A stretch of 64,000 bases of DNA from Mucilaginibacter xinganensis. GTDB lineage: Bacteria; Bacteroidota; Bacteroidia; Sphingobacteriales; Sphingobacteriaceae. Shown one piece after another: positions 9,159-16,890 of the stretch. The notes beneath the pieces are model-generated. The model made no database searches and was not told the origin of the DNA. It worked only from the letters and a program-made list of their open reading frames with translations. How positions within the stretch are numbered: position 1 is the first letter of the stretch; every line of letters starts with the position of its first letter. A program made the position numbers and the translations under genes. Where the stretch lies: contig NZ_CP022743.1 in the NCBI RefSeq assembly GCF_002257585.1, positions 5,146,001-5,210,000 of the forward strand. Reading direction: 5' to 3'.

Positions 9159-9349
9159 AGTAAAAAGTTGCTGGTTCGCAGGTGGTGTATAATAGTATTA
9201 TGCTAAAATGACGATTGTCTGCCAGGCAAAAATTCCGCGACCTTTTATGAGGTCCCCCTTCCTGTCAGGTCAAAGATTAGCCATTAAACCTTTTACTCTA
9301 AAAACACTCTATTACTTTAACAACGTCAAATTGGAAAGACGAGTGATTA

Positions 9350-9357
9350 TAGTTTTG
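9350..9357 (+). promoter_or_regulatory. -7 element (TAGTTTTG) in front of a short hairpin transcript
   Basis: TAGTTTTG matches TAnnTTTG, with a TTG at 9331-9333 sixteen bases upstream as a possible -33 element. No gene follows before the hairpin at 9377-9410, so if active it would make a transcript of only about 45 nt. Confidence 0.35.
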
Positions 9358-9376
9358 TGTAAGTTAAGTTTTCATG

Positions 9377-9410
9377 AAGCGCCGCGGACATTTTATCCCG
9401 GCGCTTTTTT
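9377..9410 (+). terminator. strong rho-independent-type hairpin with T tract
   Basis: AAGCGCCG (9377-9384) pairs perfectly with CGGCGCTT (9399-9406), followed by six T residues. It reads as a plus-strand terminator although no plus-strand gene precedes it within 9 kb except parC, which has its own. It insulates the tRNA promoter just downstream and may end a small RNA. Confidence 0.7.
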
Positions 9411-9411
9411 A

Positions 9412-9443
9412 TTGCTGTTAAAAGCAATATTATTTTACCTTTG
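9412..9443 (+). promoter_or_regulatory. promoter of tRNA-Ser
   Basis: A TTG at 9412-9414 and a perfect TAnnTTTG element (TACCTTTG, 9436-9443) stand 21 bases apart. The -7 element ends 13 bases before the first base of the mature tRNA at 9457, as expected for the Bacteroidota primary sigma factor. Confidence 0.65.
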
Positions 9444-9456
9444 CAATCCAAATTAC

Positions 9457-9544
9457 GGAGAGGTGTCTGAGTGGTCGAAAGAGCACGCCTGGAAAGTGTG
9501 TATACTTCAAAAGGGTATCGAGGGTTCGAATCCCTCCCTCTCCG
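9457..9544 (+). tRNA. tRNA-Ser (anticodon GGA)
   Basis: The acceptor stem GGAGAGG (9457-9463) pairs with CCTCTCC (9537-9543), with discriminator G at 9544. The anticodon stem CACGC/GTGTG (9484-9488 with 9496-9500) encloses the loop CTGGAAA with anticodon GGA at 9491-9493. The T arm GAGGG-TTCGAAT-CCCTC lies at 9520-9536. A long variable arm (about 9501-9519) is diagnostic of a class II tRNA. It reads UCC/UCU serine codons. The CCA end is not encoded. Confidence 0.97.
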
Positions 9545-9556
9545 CACAATATTTAT

Positions 9557-9596
9557 AAAGCCTGATAGTTAGCTTATTAGCAATATATCAGGCTTT
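9557..9596 (+). terminator. terminator hairpin after tRNA-Ser
   Basis: AAAGCCTGATA (9557-9567) and TATCAGGCTTT (9586-9596) form a perfect 11-bp stem with an 18-base loop, twelve bases after the tRNA. The following run is T-rich but broken (CTTATT). Confidence 0.7.
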
Positions 9597-9848
9597 CTTA
9601 TTGCCATATCTCTGCCCTTTCTCTACTTTTAATTATGAAAGACTGCTAGCCAACCAACATCGTAGCGTTAATGTTTAAAGAAACGCCGCAAGTATTAAAC
9701 CGGATGGTTGAGGTTGTTGTTTATAACCAGCCCGGTTTATGAACGGATGTCAGCCTTCTTAAATTGCATTAACACAGGGGTTGCATTCTTCAAAATGCAC
9801 CTTACACGTTTAATTACTTTACACCTTTACACCAGTTATCTATTATTT
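9597..9848. other. intergenic, no gene recognised
   Basis: About 250 bases between the tRNA terminator and the VOC gene. A plus-strand open frame extends the VOC frame upstream to 9708, but its residues do not resemble the family. No clear promoter, hairpin or repeat was recognised. Confidence 0.5.
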
Positions 9849-10259
9849 ATGAATTTTAAAATCAACCATATCCAGCATATCGGAATCCCCGTAACTGATT
9901 TAAACAGATCAGAAACATTTTATAAGAAACTGGGATTTGAAAACGTAATGGCATCCGGGTTTGATCACAATGGAGGCAGGGGTAAAATGGCAATGATGCA
10001 AAAAGGCGAAATGATCATTGAAATTTATCAGTTGCCGGATACAGTGCTTGACGAAATAAGAAACCGTGCAGATGGCCATATAGACCATGTTGCTTTTGAT
10101 GTGGATGATATTGATCTGGCATTTAGCGAATTGAAAAACGCCTCTTTCCTCATTATTGAAGATGCACCGGTTTTTCTTCCCTTTTGGAAAAACGGATGTA
10201 AATACTTTAATATTTCAGGCCCCGACGGTGAGCGGCTGGAGTTTAACCAGATCTTATAA
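9849..10259 (+). CDS. VOC (glyoxalase/bleomycin-resistance) family protein
   Basis: A 136-residue protein of the vicinal oxygen chelate fold, made of two beta-alpha-beta-beta-beta modules. The first opens with HIQHIGIPVTDLNRSETFY (His at the metal position in IQHIG) and the second with HIDHVAFDVDDIDLAF; GPDGERLEFNQ near the end supplies the usual terminal Glu. That pattern of His/Glu ligands suggests a metal enzyme such as a lactoylglutathione-lyase-like or methylmalonyl-CoA-epimerase-like protein, but the reaction cannot be named. The ATG at 9849 is chosen because the family fold begins right after it; the frame is open further upstream to 9708. It ends inside its own terminator stem and is monocistronic. 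Confidence 0.85.
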   Translation: MNFKINHIQHIGIPVTDLNRSETFYKKLGFENVMASGFDHNGGRGKMAMMQKGEMIIEIYQLPDTVLDEIRNRADGHIDHVAFDVDDIDLAFSELKNASFLIIEDAPVFLPFWKNGCKYFNISGPDGERLEFNQIL

Positions 10260-10310
10260 GTGAAACAATCCGACAGGATACCGGATTGTGTTTCACTTAT
10301 AAAGTTTTTT
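10254..10310 (+). terminator. strong terminator overlapping the VOC gene stop codon
   Basis: TTATAAGTGAAAC...AATCCG on the left (from 10254) pairs with CGGATT...GTTTCACTTATAA on the right (to 10302), apart from a two-base bulge, and AGTTTTTT follows. The stop codon of the VOC gene lies within the left arm. Confidence 0.85.
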
Positions 10311-10355
10311 AATCTGCCTGGCTGCTATAATGGCCATGCGTGAGTTAATGATACC

Positions 10356-11483
10356 TTATTGCGATGGCGGGCAAATCTGCATTAACGTTACAACACTACT
10401 CGCTTCGTAGGATTGTATGATACCAGTTGGGCAGGCTACCGCGTAGTTGCGGTAAGTTAAATTGCGGGCCTTATCACGATTTGCCCAGCCTGAATTAACA
10501 TTTTTTTGGATCCAGGCCAAATATTGCTTTTGTCCGCCGTCATTAATCAGCATCATTAGGTATTGTGCAAATATAGCTTTCAGCACGCCCTGTTCATTAA
10601 AATCGCCTTCGGCGGGCAATATCCCATTAACGCACATCTTGTTTTGGGTATAGTCGGCGGCCAATTTGGCATCAGCCAGGTAGGTGGCGTCGTTTGTTAC
10701 CTGATAAAGCATCACACCGGCGCCGATAGCTGTACCCTGATTATAAGTATAATCCTGGTAGCCCGGAGGATTATTGCCTATTTTATGATCGGCCACTTCG
10801 CCGCTGGTTGCATTAAACAAATTTGCTTTTGACCATGCATAAATTGATTTTGCTTTAGCAAGATAACTCGTATCCTTAGTAATTTGGTACAGGCGTACCG
10901 CTGCAATAACAGTAGGATAATTAATGCATGCATTTTTACCGCTGTGTTGAAAATCCCAAAACATCCCACCATCAACGGAATCATAGGAGCCGGCCCAAAC
11001 ATGGTTAAAGCCCGCAACAGCGTTTTGCAGATAAGCTGTATTCCCGGTAAGTTGGTTCGCTCTTGCTAACGCTGTTACCCACCACATCATATCGTCGTAA
11101 ATAAACCAGGTAGTTTGATTGTTCCAGTTATAATTATCATACTGGTTTGCCCCTCCCGCATACATATCGTTTACCATTGTTAACTGGGACGGGCTTTTTG
11201 TACGTTCGTAAACATCCATGGCTAAATCCCAGTAAATGGCCTGGGTCCATATTGCACCAATTCCGCTCTTGTCGGTGGCATTGTAATATAACCTGGCTGT
11301 TGGGTTGTAGAAATAGCTATTGAAAGCGGTGTATGCGGTATCAGCATCCTTAAGTGTGAAATTTGCTGATTGAACCACCGGCACCGGCTTTAATGATTGT
11401 GGCGCCGGTAAGTGATAAGGTTTGGTACAGCCTATGAAGGCCAAACCTAAAATAAAAAATAAAGTGTAAAAAAAATTTCTCAT
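10356..11483 (-). CDS. glycoside hydrolase family 76 lipoprotein (alpha-1,6-mannanase type)
   Basis: A 375-residue secreted glycanase. MRNFFYTLFFILGLAFIGC is a lipoprotein signal with Cys19, so the protein is probably anchored at the outer membrane. The (alpha/alpha)6 barrel follows, with the adjacent catalytic-type aspartates in WFIYDDMMWW (Asp130 and Asp131), as in GH76 endo-alpha-1,6-mannanases that act on yeast or fungal mannan. Other matching blocks are GGMFWDFQHSGKNACINYP and YTYNQGTAIGAGVML. No SusC/SusD pair or other mannan gene lies nearby, so it is an isolated enzyme. Length is normal for the family. Confidence 0.9.
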   Translation of the reverse strand: MRNFFYTLFFILGLAFIGCTKPYHLPAPQSLKPVPVVQSANFTLKDADTAYTAFNSYFYNPTARLYYNATDKSGIGAIWTQAIYWDLAMDVYERTKSPSQLTMVNDMYAGGANQYDNYNWNNQTTWFIYDDMMWWVTALARANQLTGNTAYLQNAVAGFNHVWAGSYDSVDGGMFWDFQHSGKNACINYPTVIAAVRLYQITKDTSYLAKAKSIYAWSKANLFNATSGEVADHKIGNNPPGYQDYTYNQGTAIGAGVMLYQVTNDATYLADAKLAADYTQNKMCVNGILPAEGDFNEQGVLKAIFAQYLMMLINDGGQKQYLAWIQKNVNSGWANRDKARNLTYRNYAVACPTGIIQSYEASSVVTLMQICPPSQ

Positions 11484-11753
11484 AGTAAAGTTAGTATTGA
11501 ATTGGGTTAGTATGTAACTGGTATCGCAATGATAGATTTAAGCTCTTAAAAACAAGGTTAAAAAAGCGATTAACACCCAATTAAATTCATTAACCTTTAA
11601 TAATTATTCTTTGTGATTTACCCGATAAATTGCCTTTGCTGCTATGGATTACAGCATACTAACATAAATTTCCAGGATCCTGTCCAATTTTAAAAAGCTT
11701 AATTGTTATCGGGTTATAATTCATAAATTCAGTAACACTTAAAACTTAAGAAA

Positions 11754-12128
11754 ATGAACGAGTACGCTTTAATTATGAGGCACGAGGATGGCACGAAGAT
11801 CGCCTCGCCGGAACAAATGCAAATCTGGATGAAACAAACAATGGACTGGATAGGCAGTATTGCCGCCCAAAACAAGTTTGTTAGTGGCACGGGACTGCCT
11901 TTTGACGACGCCCTTGTGGTACACTCAAATAATATGGTTACCAACGGTCCTTTTGGCGAGATCAAGGAAACGATAGGCGGGTTTGTTATAGTTAAAGCCG
12001 AATCTGCACATGAAGCGGCTGAATTTGCAAAAGGCTGCCCGGTTTTGCAAGGCGAAGGGAACACGATGGAAGTGCGCCGCATCGCCAAAAATGATGGAAC
12101 ACACCAAAAGTTTAAAAGGCCGCTGTAG
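11754..12128 (+). CDS. YCII/DGPF-domain protein paired with ECF sigma factor
   Basis: A 124-residue single-domain YCII-related protein. It starts MNEYALIMRHEDG, has the DGPF-type turn as NGPFGEIKETIGGFVIV (about residues 61-77, Asn replacing the usual Asp), and ends in a VRRI strand. Members of this family are nearly always encoded beside ECF42-type sigma factors, and that is the case here: the sigma gene starts 21 bp downstream. The biochemical role is not established; some YCII proteins are dimeric with a His-Asp pair. The start ATG follows an A-rich leader. Confidence 0.88.
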   Translation: MNEYALIMRHEDGTKIASPEQMQIWMKQTMDWIGSIAAQNKFVSGTGLPFDDALVVHSNNMVTNGPFGEIKETIGGFVIVKAESAHEAAEFAKGCPVLQGEGNTMEVRRIAKNDGTHQKFKRPL

Positions 12129-12149
12129 CTTCACGGAGGCTTTTAGTTT

Positions 12150-13382
12150 ATGGATCAACAGGAATTAATACCACATTTATTCAGGTCGGAATACCGAAAA
12201 ATTGTCTCTGTATTGTGCAGGCGCTTTGGATTCGACCAATTGGAGATAGCTGAGGATATTACCAGCGAAACCTTCCTTACCGCCGCGCAAACCTGGGGCT
12301 GCAAGGGCCTGCCCGAAAACCCTGTTGCGTGGTTGTATGGCGTCGCCAAAAACAAAGCAAAAAATCATCTGCAGCGCGATTTAACCTTCCAAACTAAAGT
12401 AGCGCCGCAAGTCAGGAGCAATTTTACAGAACGCTATGAAAGTGACATAGACTTATCGCCGCAAAACATCAGCGACAGCCAGTTACAAATGATGTTCGCC
12501 ATTTGCCATCCTTCCATCCCACCCGAGGCGCAGATAGGTTTATCACTTCGCATCCTTTGCGGGTTTGGCATTGATGAGATTTCCGAGGCTTTTCTAAGCA
12601 ACAGGGAAACGATCAACAAGCGCTTATACCGGGCCCGGGAAAAACTTCGTACGGAACAAATAAAAATAGAACTTCCGGGTAGAGCAGAAATTGACAAGCG
12701 GCTGGACGCAGTACTGACAACAATTTACCTGCTGTTTAACGAGGGCTACTATTCGGTTAGCCAAAATCAAGTTCTTCGCCAGGATCTTTGTTTCGAGGCC
12801 ATCAGGCTCTGTCAAATGCTGGCAGCCAATAAGCACACGAACAAGCCCCCGGTTAATGCCTTGCTTGCGTTGATGTATTTTCACGCATCGCGGTTTGATG
12901 CGCGGGTAAATGAAACCGGCGGGATTATTTTATATGACGATCAGGACACCAGCTTGTGGAACGCCGAGATGATCTTCAAGGGTGGCTATTATTTACACAG
13001 ATCAGCAAGTGGCGATACACTTTCAAAATACCACCTGGAGGCCTCCATCGCCTACTGGAGCACCCAAAAGACTGATACTAAAGAGAAATGGGAAAGTATA
13101 TTGCAGCTGTATAATCGTTATTTGCAGATCGCTTATTCGCCGGTGGCGGCACTTAACCGCACCTATGCCCTGGCGAAAGCAAAAGGTAAGCAGCAAGCGA
13201 TTGTTGAAGCTGAGAAATTGAACCTGACAGGCAATCAATTTTATTTTGCCCTGTTGGGTGAGCTTTATACAGGCATTGATGACCAGAAAGCGAAAACGAA
13301 TTTCCAAAAAGCACTCGCTATCTCAAAAACCCCGGCAGATAAAAAAATCATTCTGAAAAAGATAGATGCGCTAGGGGAATAA
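12150..13382 (+). CDS. ECF42-type RNA polymerase sigma factor with C-terminal DUF6596/TPR-like extension
   Basis: A 410-residue extracytoplasmic-function sigma factor of the SigJ/ECF42 kind. Region 2 spans about residues 10-85, with DITSETFLTA (promoter -10 recognition) and NPVAWLYGVAKNKAKNHL. Region 4 spans about 105-170, with a helix-turn-helix in GFGIDEISEAFLSNRETINK and RLYRAREKLR. Residues about 185-285 match DUF6596 (YLLFNEGYYSV and NALLALMYFHASR), followed by TPR-like helices (LYNRYLQIAYSPVAALNRTYALA). In this group the long C-terminal domain, rather than an anti-sigma factor, is thought to control activity. It is co-transcribed with the YCII gene; family members often drive their own YCII neighbour. 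Confidence 0.9.
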   Translation: MDQQELIPHLFRSEYRKIVSVLCRRFGFDQLEIAEDITSETFLTAAQTWGCKGLPENPVAWLYGVAKNKAKNHLQRDLTFQTKVAPQVRSNFTERYESDIDLSPQNISDSQLQMMFAICHPSIPPEAQIGLSLRILCGFGIDEISEAFLSNRETINKRLYRAREKLRTEQIKIELPGRAEIDKRLDAVLTTIYLLFNEGYYSVSQNQVLRQDLCFEAIRLCQMLAANKHTNKPPVNALLALMYFHASRFDARVNETGGIILYDDQDTSLWNAEMIFKGGYYLHRSASGDTLSKYHLEASIAYWSTQKTDTKEKWESILQLYNRYLQIAYSPVAALNRTYALAKAKGKQQAIVEAEKLNLTGNQFYFALLGELYTGIDDQKAKTNFQKALAISKTPADKKIILKKIDALGE

Positions 13383-13434
13383 TCAACCGCTATATTTACT
13401 ATGTACCAGGGAGTATGATTGCAATTTTTCAAAT

Positions 13435-13482
13435 TAATGCAATATTATACTATAAAGTTAAATTCAATACAATATTGCATTA
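13435..13482. promoter_or_regulatory. perfect 12-bp inverted repeat, candidate MarR operator of the carotenoid operon
   Basis: TAATGCAATATT (13435-13446) and its exact complement AATATTGCATTA (13471-13482) flank 24 bases, with centres about 36 bp apart. Each arm also resembles the self-complementary word GCAATATTGC. The right arm runs into the -7 promoter element. The operon's last gene encodes a MarR-type regulator, the obvious candidate to bind here. This is an inference from position and symmetry. Confidence 0.6.
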
Positions 13483-13488
13483 TATTTG
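13481..13488 (+). promoter_or_regulatory. -7 element (TATATTTG) of the carotenoid operon
   Basis: TATATTTG matches TAnnTTTG exactly and lies 39 bases before the crtI ATG at 13528, which leaves a leader of about 30 nt. It overlaps the alternative TTG start at 13486. No clear TTG -33 element is visible, which is common for regulated Bacteroidota promoters. Confidence 0.6.
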
Positions 13489-13527
13489 CTTCGGAAATTA
13501 AATTATCCTGGTTTCCACAAGCGGTTG

Positions 13528-15048
13528 ATGCCAAAGCCCTATAAAACTCCTACTAATTTTCCTGATGCTGCTAAGTCGTCGGTAGCTGTAATCGGTTCCG
13601 GCTTTTCCGGCCTGAGTGCCGCAGCATACCTAGCCAAAGCAGGTTACGGCGTAAATGTTTATGAAAAGAACGCTGAAGCAGGCGGTCGCGCACGGCAACT
13701 GATTGACAACGGTTATACTTTCGATATGGGCCCAAGCTGGTATTGGATGCCCGAAGTATTTGAGCATTTCTTTAATGACTTCGGTTATAAGGCGGCAGAC
13801 TTTTATGAATTAGAACAGCTTGATCCGGGATTTACCATCGTCTTTGGTAAAGATGATGTTATGAATGTACCTGCAGATTATACCGCTTTGGAAGCCCTGT
13901 TTGAATCCATTGAACATGGAAGTGCCCGGCAACTTTCGCTTTTTTTAGATGAAGCTGGTTATAAATACCAAACGGGCATGAATAAACTGGTTCACAAACC
14001 AGGTCTTTCGCTATTGGAATTTGCTGACTGGGATTTGATCAGGGGCGTATTTAAATTGCAGGTATTCACATCTTTCAGCAAACACGTGCGGCGTTTTTTT
14101 AAAGATCCGCGACTGATCACTTTAATGGAGTTTCCGGTTCTCTTTCTTGGCGCTATGCCTGAAGATACCCCTGCCTTATATAGCCTGATGAACTATGCCG
14201 GGCTAAAACTTGGCACCTGGTATCCTAAAGGCGGCTTTGGTAAAGTTATTGATGGCATGAAGAAAGTATGTGAGGCACAAGGGGTAGTTTTCCATACCAA
14301 TTCCCCGGTGAACCATCTTCACGTCGAAAACCGGCAAATCAATAAAATCAGTACCAGATACGGAGATAGCAGTTATGACGGCGTAATTGCTGCTGCAGAT
14401 TATCACCACGTTGAATCACAACTACTTGACGCTGAACTTAGAAATTATGATGAAGGTTACTGGGATAAACGGGTGATGGCTCCGTCAAGCCTGATCTTTT
14501 ACCTGGGCGTAACCCGTAAGATTGAAAAGCTCGAACATCACACTTTGTTTTTCGACGCCGATTTAAAGTTGCATGCTATAGAGATCTACAAAGATCCTCA
14601 ATGGCCAACCAAGCCGCTTTTTTATGTTTGCTGTCCCTCAAAGTCAGACGATGGCCTGGCACCGGAAGGGCACGAAAATTTATTTATACTCATGCCGCTG
14701 GCACCCGGTATTGAAGATACCGAAGCGCTGCGTGAAGAATATTTCGGACTGATCATGGACCGCCTGGAGGATTATTGCAGCATGGATATCAGAGCGGCAC
14801 TTGACTATAAAAAAAGCTATTGCGTTAAGGATTTCACAACCGATTATAATTCTTTTAAAGGGAACGCGTATGGTTTAGCCAATACGCTGATGCAAACAGC
14901 TCATTTGAAACCATCCATCAAAAACAAGAAAGTAAAAAATCTTTTTTATGCAGGGCAACTCACCGTACCAGGACCGGGAGTGCCTCCTTCTATTATATCT
15001 GGTAAAGTATCCGCTCAATTACTTATACAATACCTAAATAAAAAATGA
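13528..15048 (+). CDS. crtI: phytoene desaturase CrtI
   Basis: CrtI introduces four double bonds into phytoene to make lycopene, using FAD. The protein is 506 residues from the ATG at 13528; a TTG at 13486 in the same frame overlaps the promoter and is not used here. The dinucleotide fold is SSVAVIGSGFSGLSAAAYLA followed by YEKNAEAGGRARQL. FDMGPSWYWMPEVFE is the conserved second block, and PGPGVPPSIISGK near the C-terminus is the bacterial-type carotenoid desaturase signature. First gene of a twelve-gene operon; its stop overlaps the crtB start (ATGA). Desaturase function is well supported by crtB and a lycopene cyclase downstream. Confidence 0.95.
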   Translation: MPKPYKTPTNFPDAAKSSVAVIGSGFSGLSAAAYLAKAGYGVNVYEKNAEAGGRARQLIDNGYTFDMGPSWYWMPEVFEHFFNDFGYKAADFYELEQLDPGFTIVFGKDDVMNVPADYTALEALFESIEHGSARQLSLFLDEAGYKYQTGMNKLVHKPGLSLLEFADWDLIRGVFKLQVFTSFSKHVRRFFKDPRLITLMEFPVLFLGAMPEDTPALYSLMNYAGLKLGTWYPKGGFGKVIDGMKKVCEAQGVVFHTNSPVNHLHVENRQINKISTRYGDSSYDGVIAAADYHHVESQLLDAELRNYDEGYWDKRVMAPSSLIFYLGVTRKIEKLEHHTLFFDADLKLHAIEIYKDPQWPTKPLFYVCCPSKSDDGLAPEGHENLFILMPLAPGIEDTEALREEYFGLIMDRLEDYCSMDIRAALDYKKSYCVKDFTTDYNSFKGNAYGLANTLMQTAHLKPSIKNKKVKNLFYAGQLTVPGPGVPPSIISGKVSAQLLIQYLNKK

Positions 15049-15881
15049 AAAAAAAATTTGACACTTTATCTGCTACCTGCAGCAGGGAAACTACCCGGCT
15101 ATACAGTACCAGCTTTTCACTGGGGATATTTTTTTTCAATAAAGAAGTCCGTCAACCCATACATGCTATCTATGGCTTTGTGAGGCTTGCAGACGAGATA
15201 GTGGATAGCTTTCATAATTATCCAAAATCGCAAATGCTTGCGGAACTAAAGAAAGATTGCTTTACGGCTATTGAACGGGGCATTAGTATCAACCCGGTAC
15301 TCAATTCGTTTCAGCAGGTAGTAAATCAATACGGCATACAGCACGATTTGATCAGTCAGTTCTTAAGCAGTATGGAAATGGATCTGGGAGAGCAGTCATA
15401 CACGTCGGAGAAATATGAGGAATACATTATGGGATCAGCACAGGTTGTGGGCTTAATGTGCCTTCATGTTTTTACTAATGGAAATAATGAGGAATTTGAA
15501 CGCTTAAAAATACCGGCAATGAAACTGGGGTCGGCGTTCCAAAAAGTGAATTTCCTTAGGGATGTTAATGCGGATTACCAGGAATTAAACCGAACATATT
15601 TTCCAGGTGTTAATCTCTCGGCGTTTTCTGATGAAAACAAGCGTGCTATTGAACAGGATATCTTAACAGAACTAAATGAGGCGTTAAACGGAATAAGGCT
15701 ATTGCCGCGCTCATGCCGTAAAGGGGTTTACCTGGCTTATGTATATTACAAACAGCTTTTTCGAAAGATTGCCAGGGTGCCTGCTGAAAGGGTGATGTCA
15801 GAACGGATACGGGTATCTAACGGCCACAAATTTTATTTAATGTTTGATTCTCTAATCAGGTACAAATTAAATGTACTATGA
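15045..15881 (+). CDS. crtB: phytoene synthase CrtB
   Basis: CrtB joins two geranylgeranyl diphosphates to phytoene, the first committed carotenoid step. At 278 residues it has normal length. The first substrate-Mg motif is DEIVD at 50-54 (Asp50, Asp54) after RLA, and the second is RDVNAD at 172-177 (Asp173, Asp177). YSTSFSLG at the N-terminus and ADYQELNRTYFP are further trans-isoprenyl diphosphate synthase head-to-head signatures. It overlaps crtI by four bases and the following unknown gene by four bases, which indicates translational coupling. Confidence 0.95.
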   Translation: MKKKFDTLSATCSRETTRLYSTSFSLGIFFFNKEVRQPIHAIYGFVRLADEIVDSFHNYPKSQMLAELKKDCFTAIERGISINPVLNSFQQVVNQYGIQHDLISQFLSSMEMDLGEQSYTSEKYEEYIMGSAQVVGLMCLHVFTNGNNEEFERLKIPAMKLGSAFQKVNFLRDVNADYQELNRTYFPGVNLSAFSDENKRAIEQDILTELNEALNGIRLLPRSCRKGVYLAYVYYKQLFRKIARVPAERVMSERIRVSNGHKFYLMFDSLIRYKLNVL

Positions 15882-16369
15882 AAGTTATGTTTTGGCTTTG
15901 CCTGATGCAATTGGGAGTGCAAACAATTGACATGGGCGAGATACGTAACCTTTACCAGCGAGCACCAAAGGTTAAAAAAGATGCGCTTCAACTAAACCAG
16001 TTAATGCTGCGGGTTGATAGCCTGGATGCCCCTGTTCTTATTTGTTATAAAGGTGCAAATGAAATGATCCAGGCAAAATATACGCTGAACCCCTTCGCTA
16101 AATTCGAAAAATTTAACAGGGGAAAAGAGCTGATAAAAAAAGCCTTCAGCCGCGATTCACTGAATTTGGAAATGCGTTTTATTCGCTACTCAATTCAAAT
16201 CAACCTGCCTTCTTTTTTAGGCTATAATGATGAACTTGACACGGATAAACGCTTTTTGCTGGACAATACCAGGGAAAATAAAGACACTAAACTGAAAGAG
16301 ATAATTTTTAACTATTTGGCCATACTGCCGGTTATTAAACAGGAAGAATTAAAACAACTAAAAAAGTGA
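15878..16369 (+). CDS. uncharacterised protein of the carotenoid operon
   Basis: A 163-residue protein I do not recognise. The first 15 or so residues (MKVMFWLCLMQLGVQ) are hydrophobic and could be a signal or membrane anchor. The rest is soluble and basic, with predicted helices around LYQRAPKVKKDALQLNQLM and the C-terminal KLKEIIFNYLAILPVIKQ, and a RFIRYSIQINLPSFLGY segment in the middle. There are no Cys pairs or His boxes that would suggest an enzyme. Its start and stop both overlap its neighbours (ATGA with crtB, GTGA with idi), so it is made in step with the pathway. An accessory role in carotenoid assembly or membrane handling is a guess from position only. Confidence 0.75.
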   Translation: MKVMFWLCLMQLGVQTIDMGEIRNLYQRAPKVKKDALQLNQLMLRVDSLDAPVLICYKGANEMIQAKYTLNPFAKFEKFNRGKELIKKAFSRDSLNLEMRFIRYSIQINLPSFLGYNDELDTDKRFLLDNTRENKDTKLKEIIFNYLAILPVIKQEELKQLKK

Positions 16370-16887
16370 AAGAAAGTGTAATGATTGTGAACGCCGACGG
16401 CCAGGCATGGGGGACAATGGATAAAATGGCCGCTCACGTAACGGGAACGCTTCATCGCGCTTTCTCGGTATTTATTTTTAACAGCAAAGGGCAATTGTTG
16501 CTGCAACAAAGAGCCCTTGATAAATATCATTCCGGCGGGTTATGGACTAATACCTGTTGCAGTCACCCGCGTTTGGGCGAAACAACCCCTGACGCTGCGC
16601 ATCGCCGCTTAAAAGAAGAAATGGGAATGGATTGTGAACTGACGGAACTATTTCAGTTTACCTACCGCCATGAATTCGATAACGGGCTCATTGAACACGA
16701 GTACGATCATGTATTCATTGGAAAAAGCGACACGCTTCCCCAGCCAGACCCGGCTGAAGTGGCCGGTTTTAAATACATGGATACCGATCTTTTAGTCCTT
16801 GAGTTAATTGAACGGCCCAATGAATATACGGCCTGGTTTAAACTATGCCTGGATAAGGTTATAGAAAGTTATCATCAAATAAATTAA
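16366..16887 (+). CDS. idi: isopentenyl-diphosphate delta-isomerase, type 1 (Idi)
   Basis: Idi interconverts IPP and DMAPP, raising the pool of starter units for carotenoids. The 173-residue Nudix-fold protein has HVTGTLHRAFSVFIFN (metal-binding His), GLWTNTCCSHPRLGE with the catalytic-type Cys, and the Nudix-like RRLKEEMGMDCEL with the metal-binding Glu pair. EHEYDHVFIG supplies the second catalytic Glu. A GTG start at 16366 overlaps the previous stop and retains the first beta strand (ESVMIVNADGQ); an ATG at 16381 would cut into it, so GTG is preferred. It is followed after three bases by crtZ. Confidence 0.93.
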   Translation: MKESVMIVNADGQAWGTMDKMAAHVTGTLHRAFSVFIFNSKGQLLLQQRALDKYHSGGLWTNTCCSHPRLGETTPDAAHRRLKEEMGMDCELTELFQFTYRHEFDNGLIEHEYDHVFIGKSDTLPQPDPAEVAGFKYMDTDLLVLELIERPNEYTAWFKLCLDKVIESYHQIN

Positions 16888-16890
16888 AAT

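Noticed and set aside
9208..9558. 116-codon plus-strand open frame
   Set aside because: It runs across a terminator hairpin, a tRNA promoter and the whole tRNA-Ser gene, and its product resembles no protein family.
11681..11715. ECF42-type target promoter (TGTCCA ... TATCGG) upstream of the YCII gene
   Set aside because: The two words are 20 bases apart, longer than usual for an ECF -35/-10 pair, and each is only a partial match.
13486..13527. TTG start for crtI at 13486
   Set aside because: That codon overlaps the TATATTTG promoter element; the ATG at 13528 gives the usual N-terminus.
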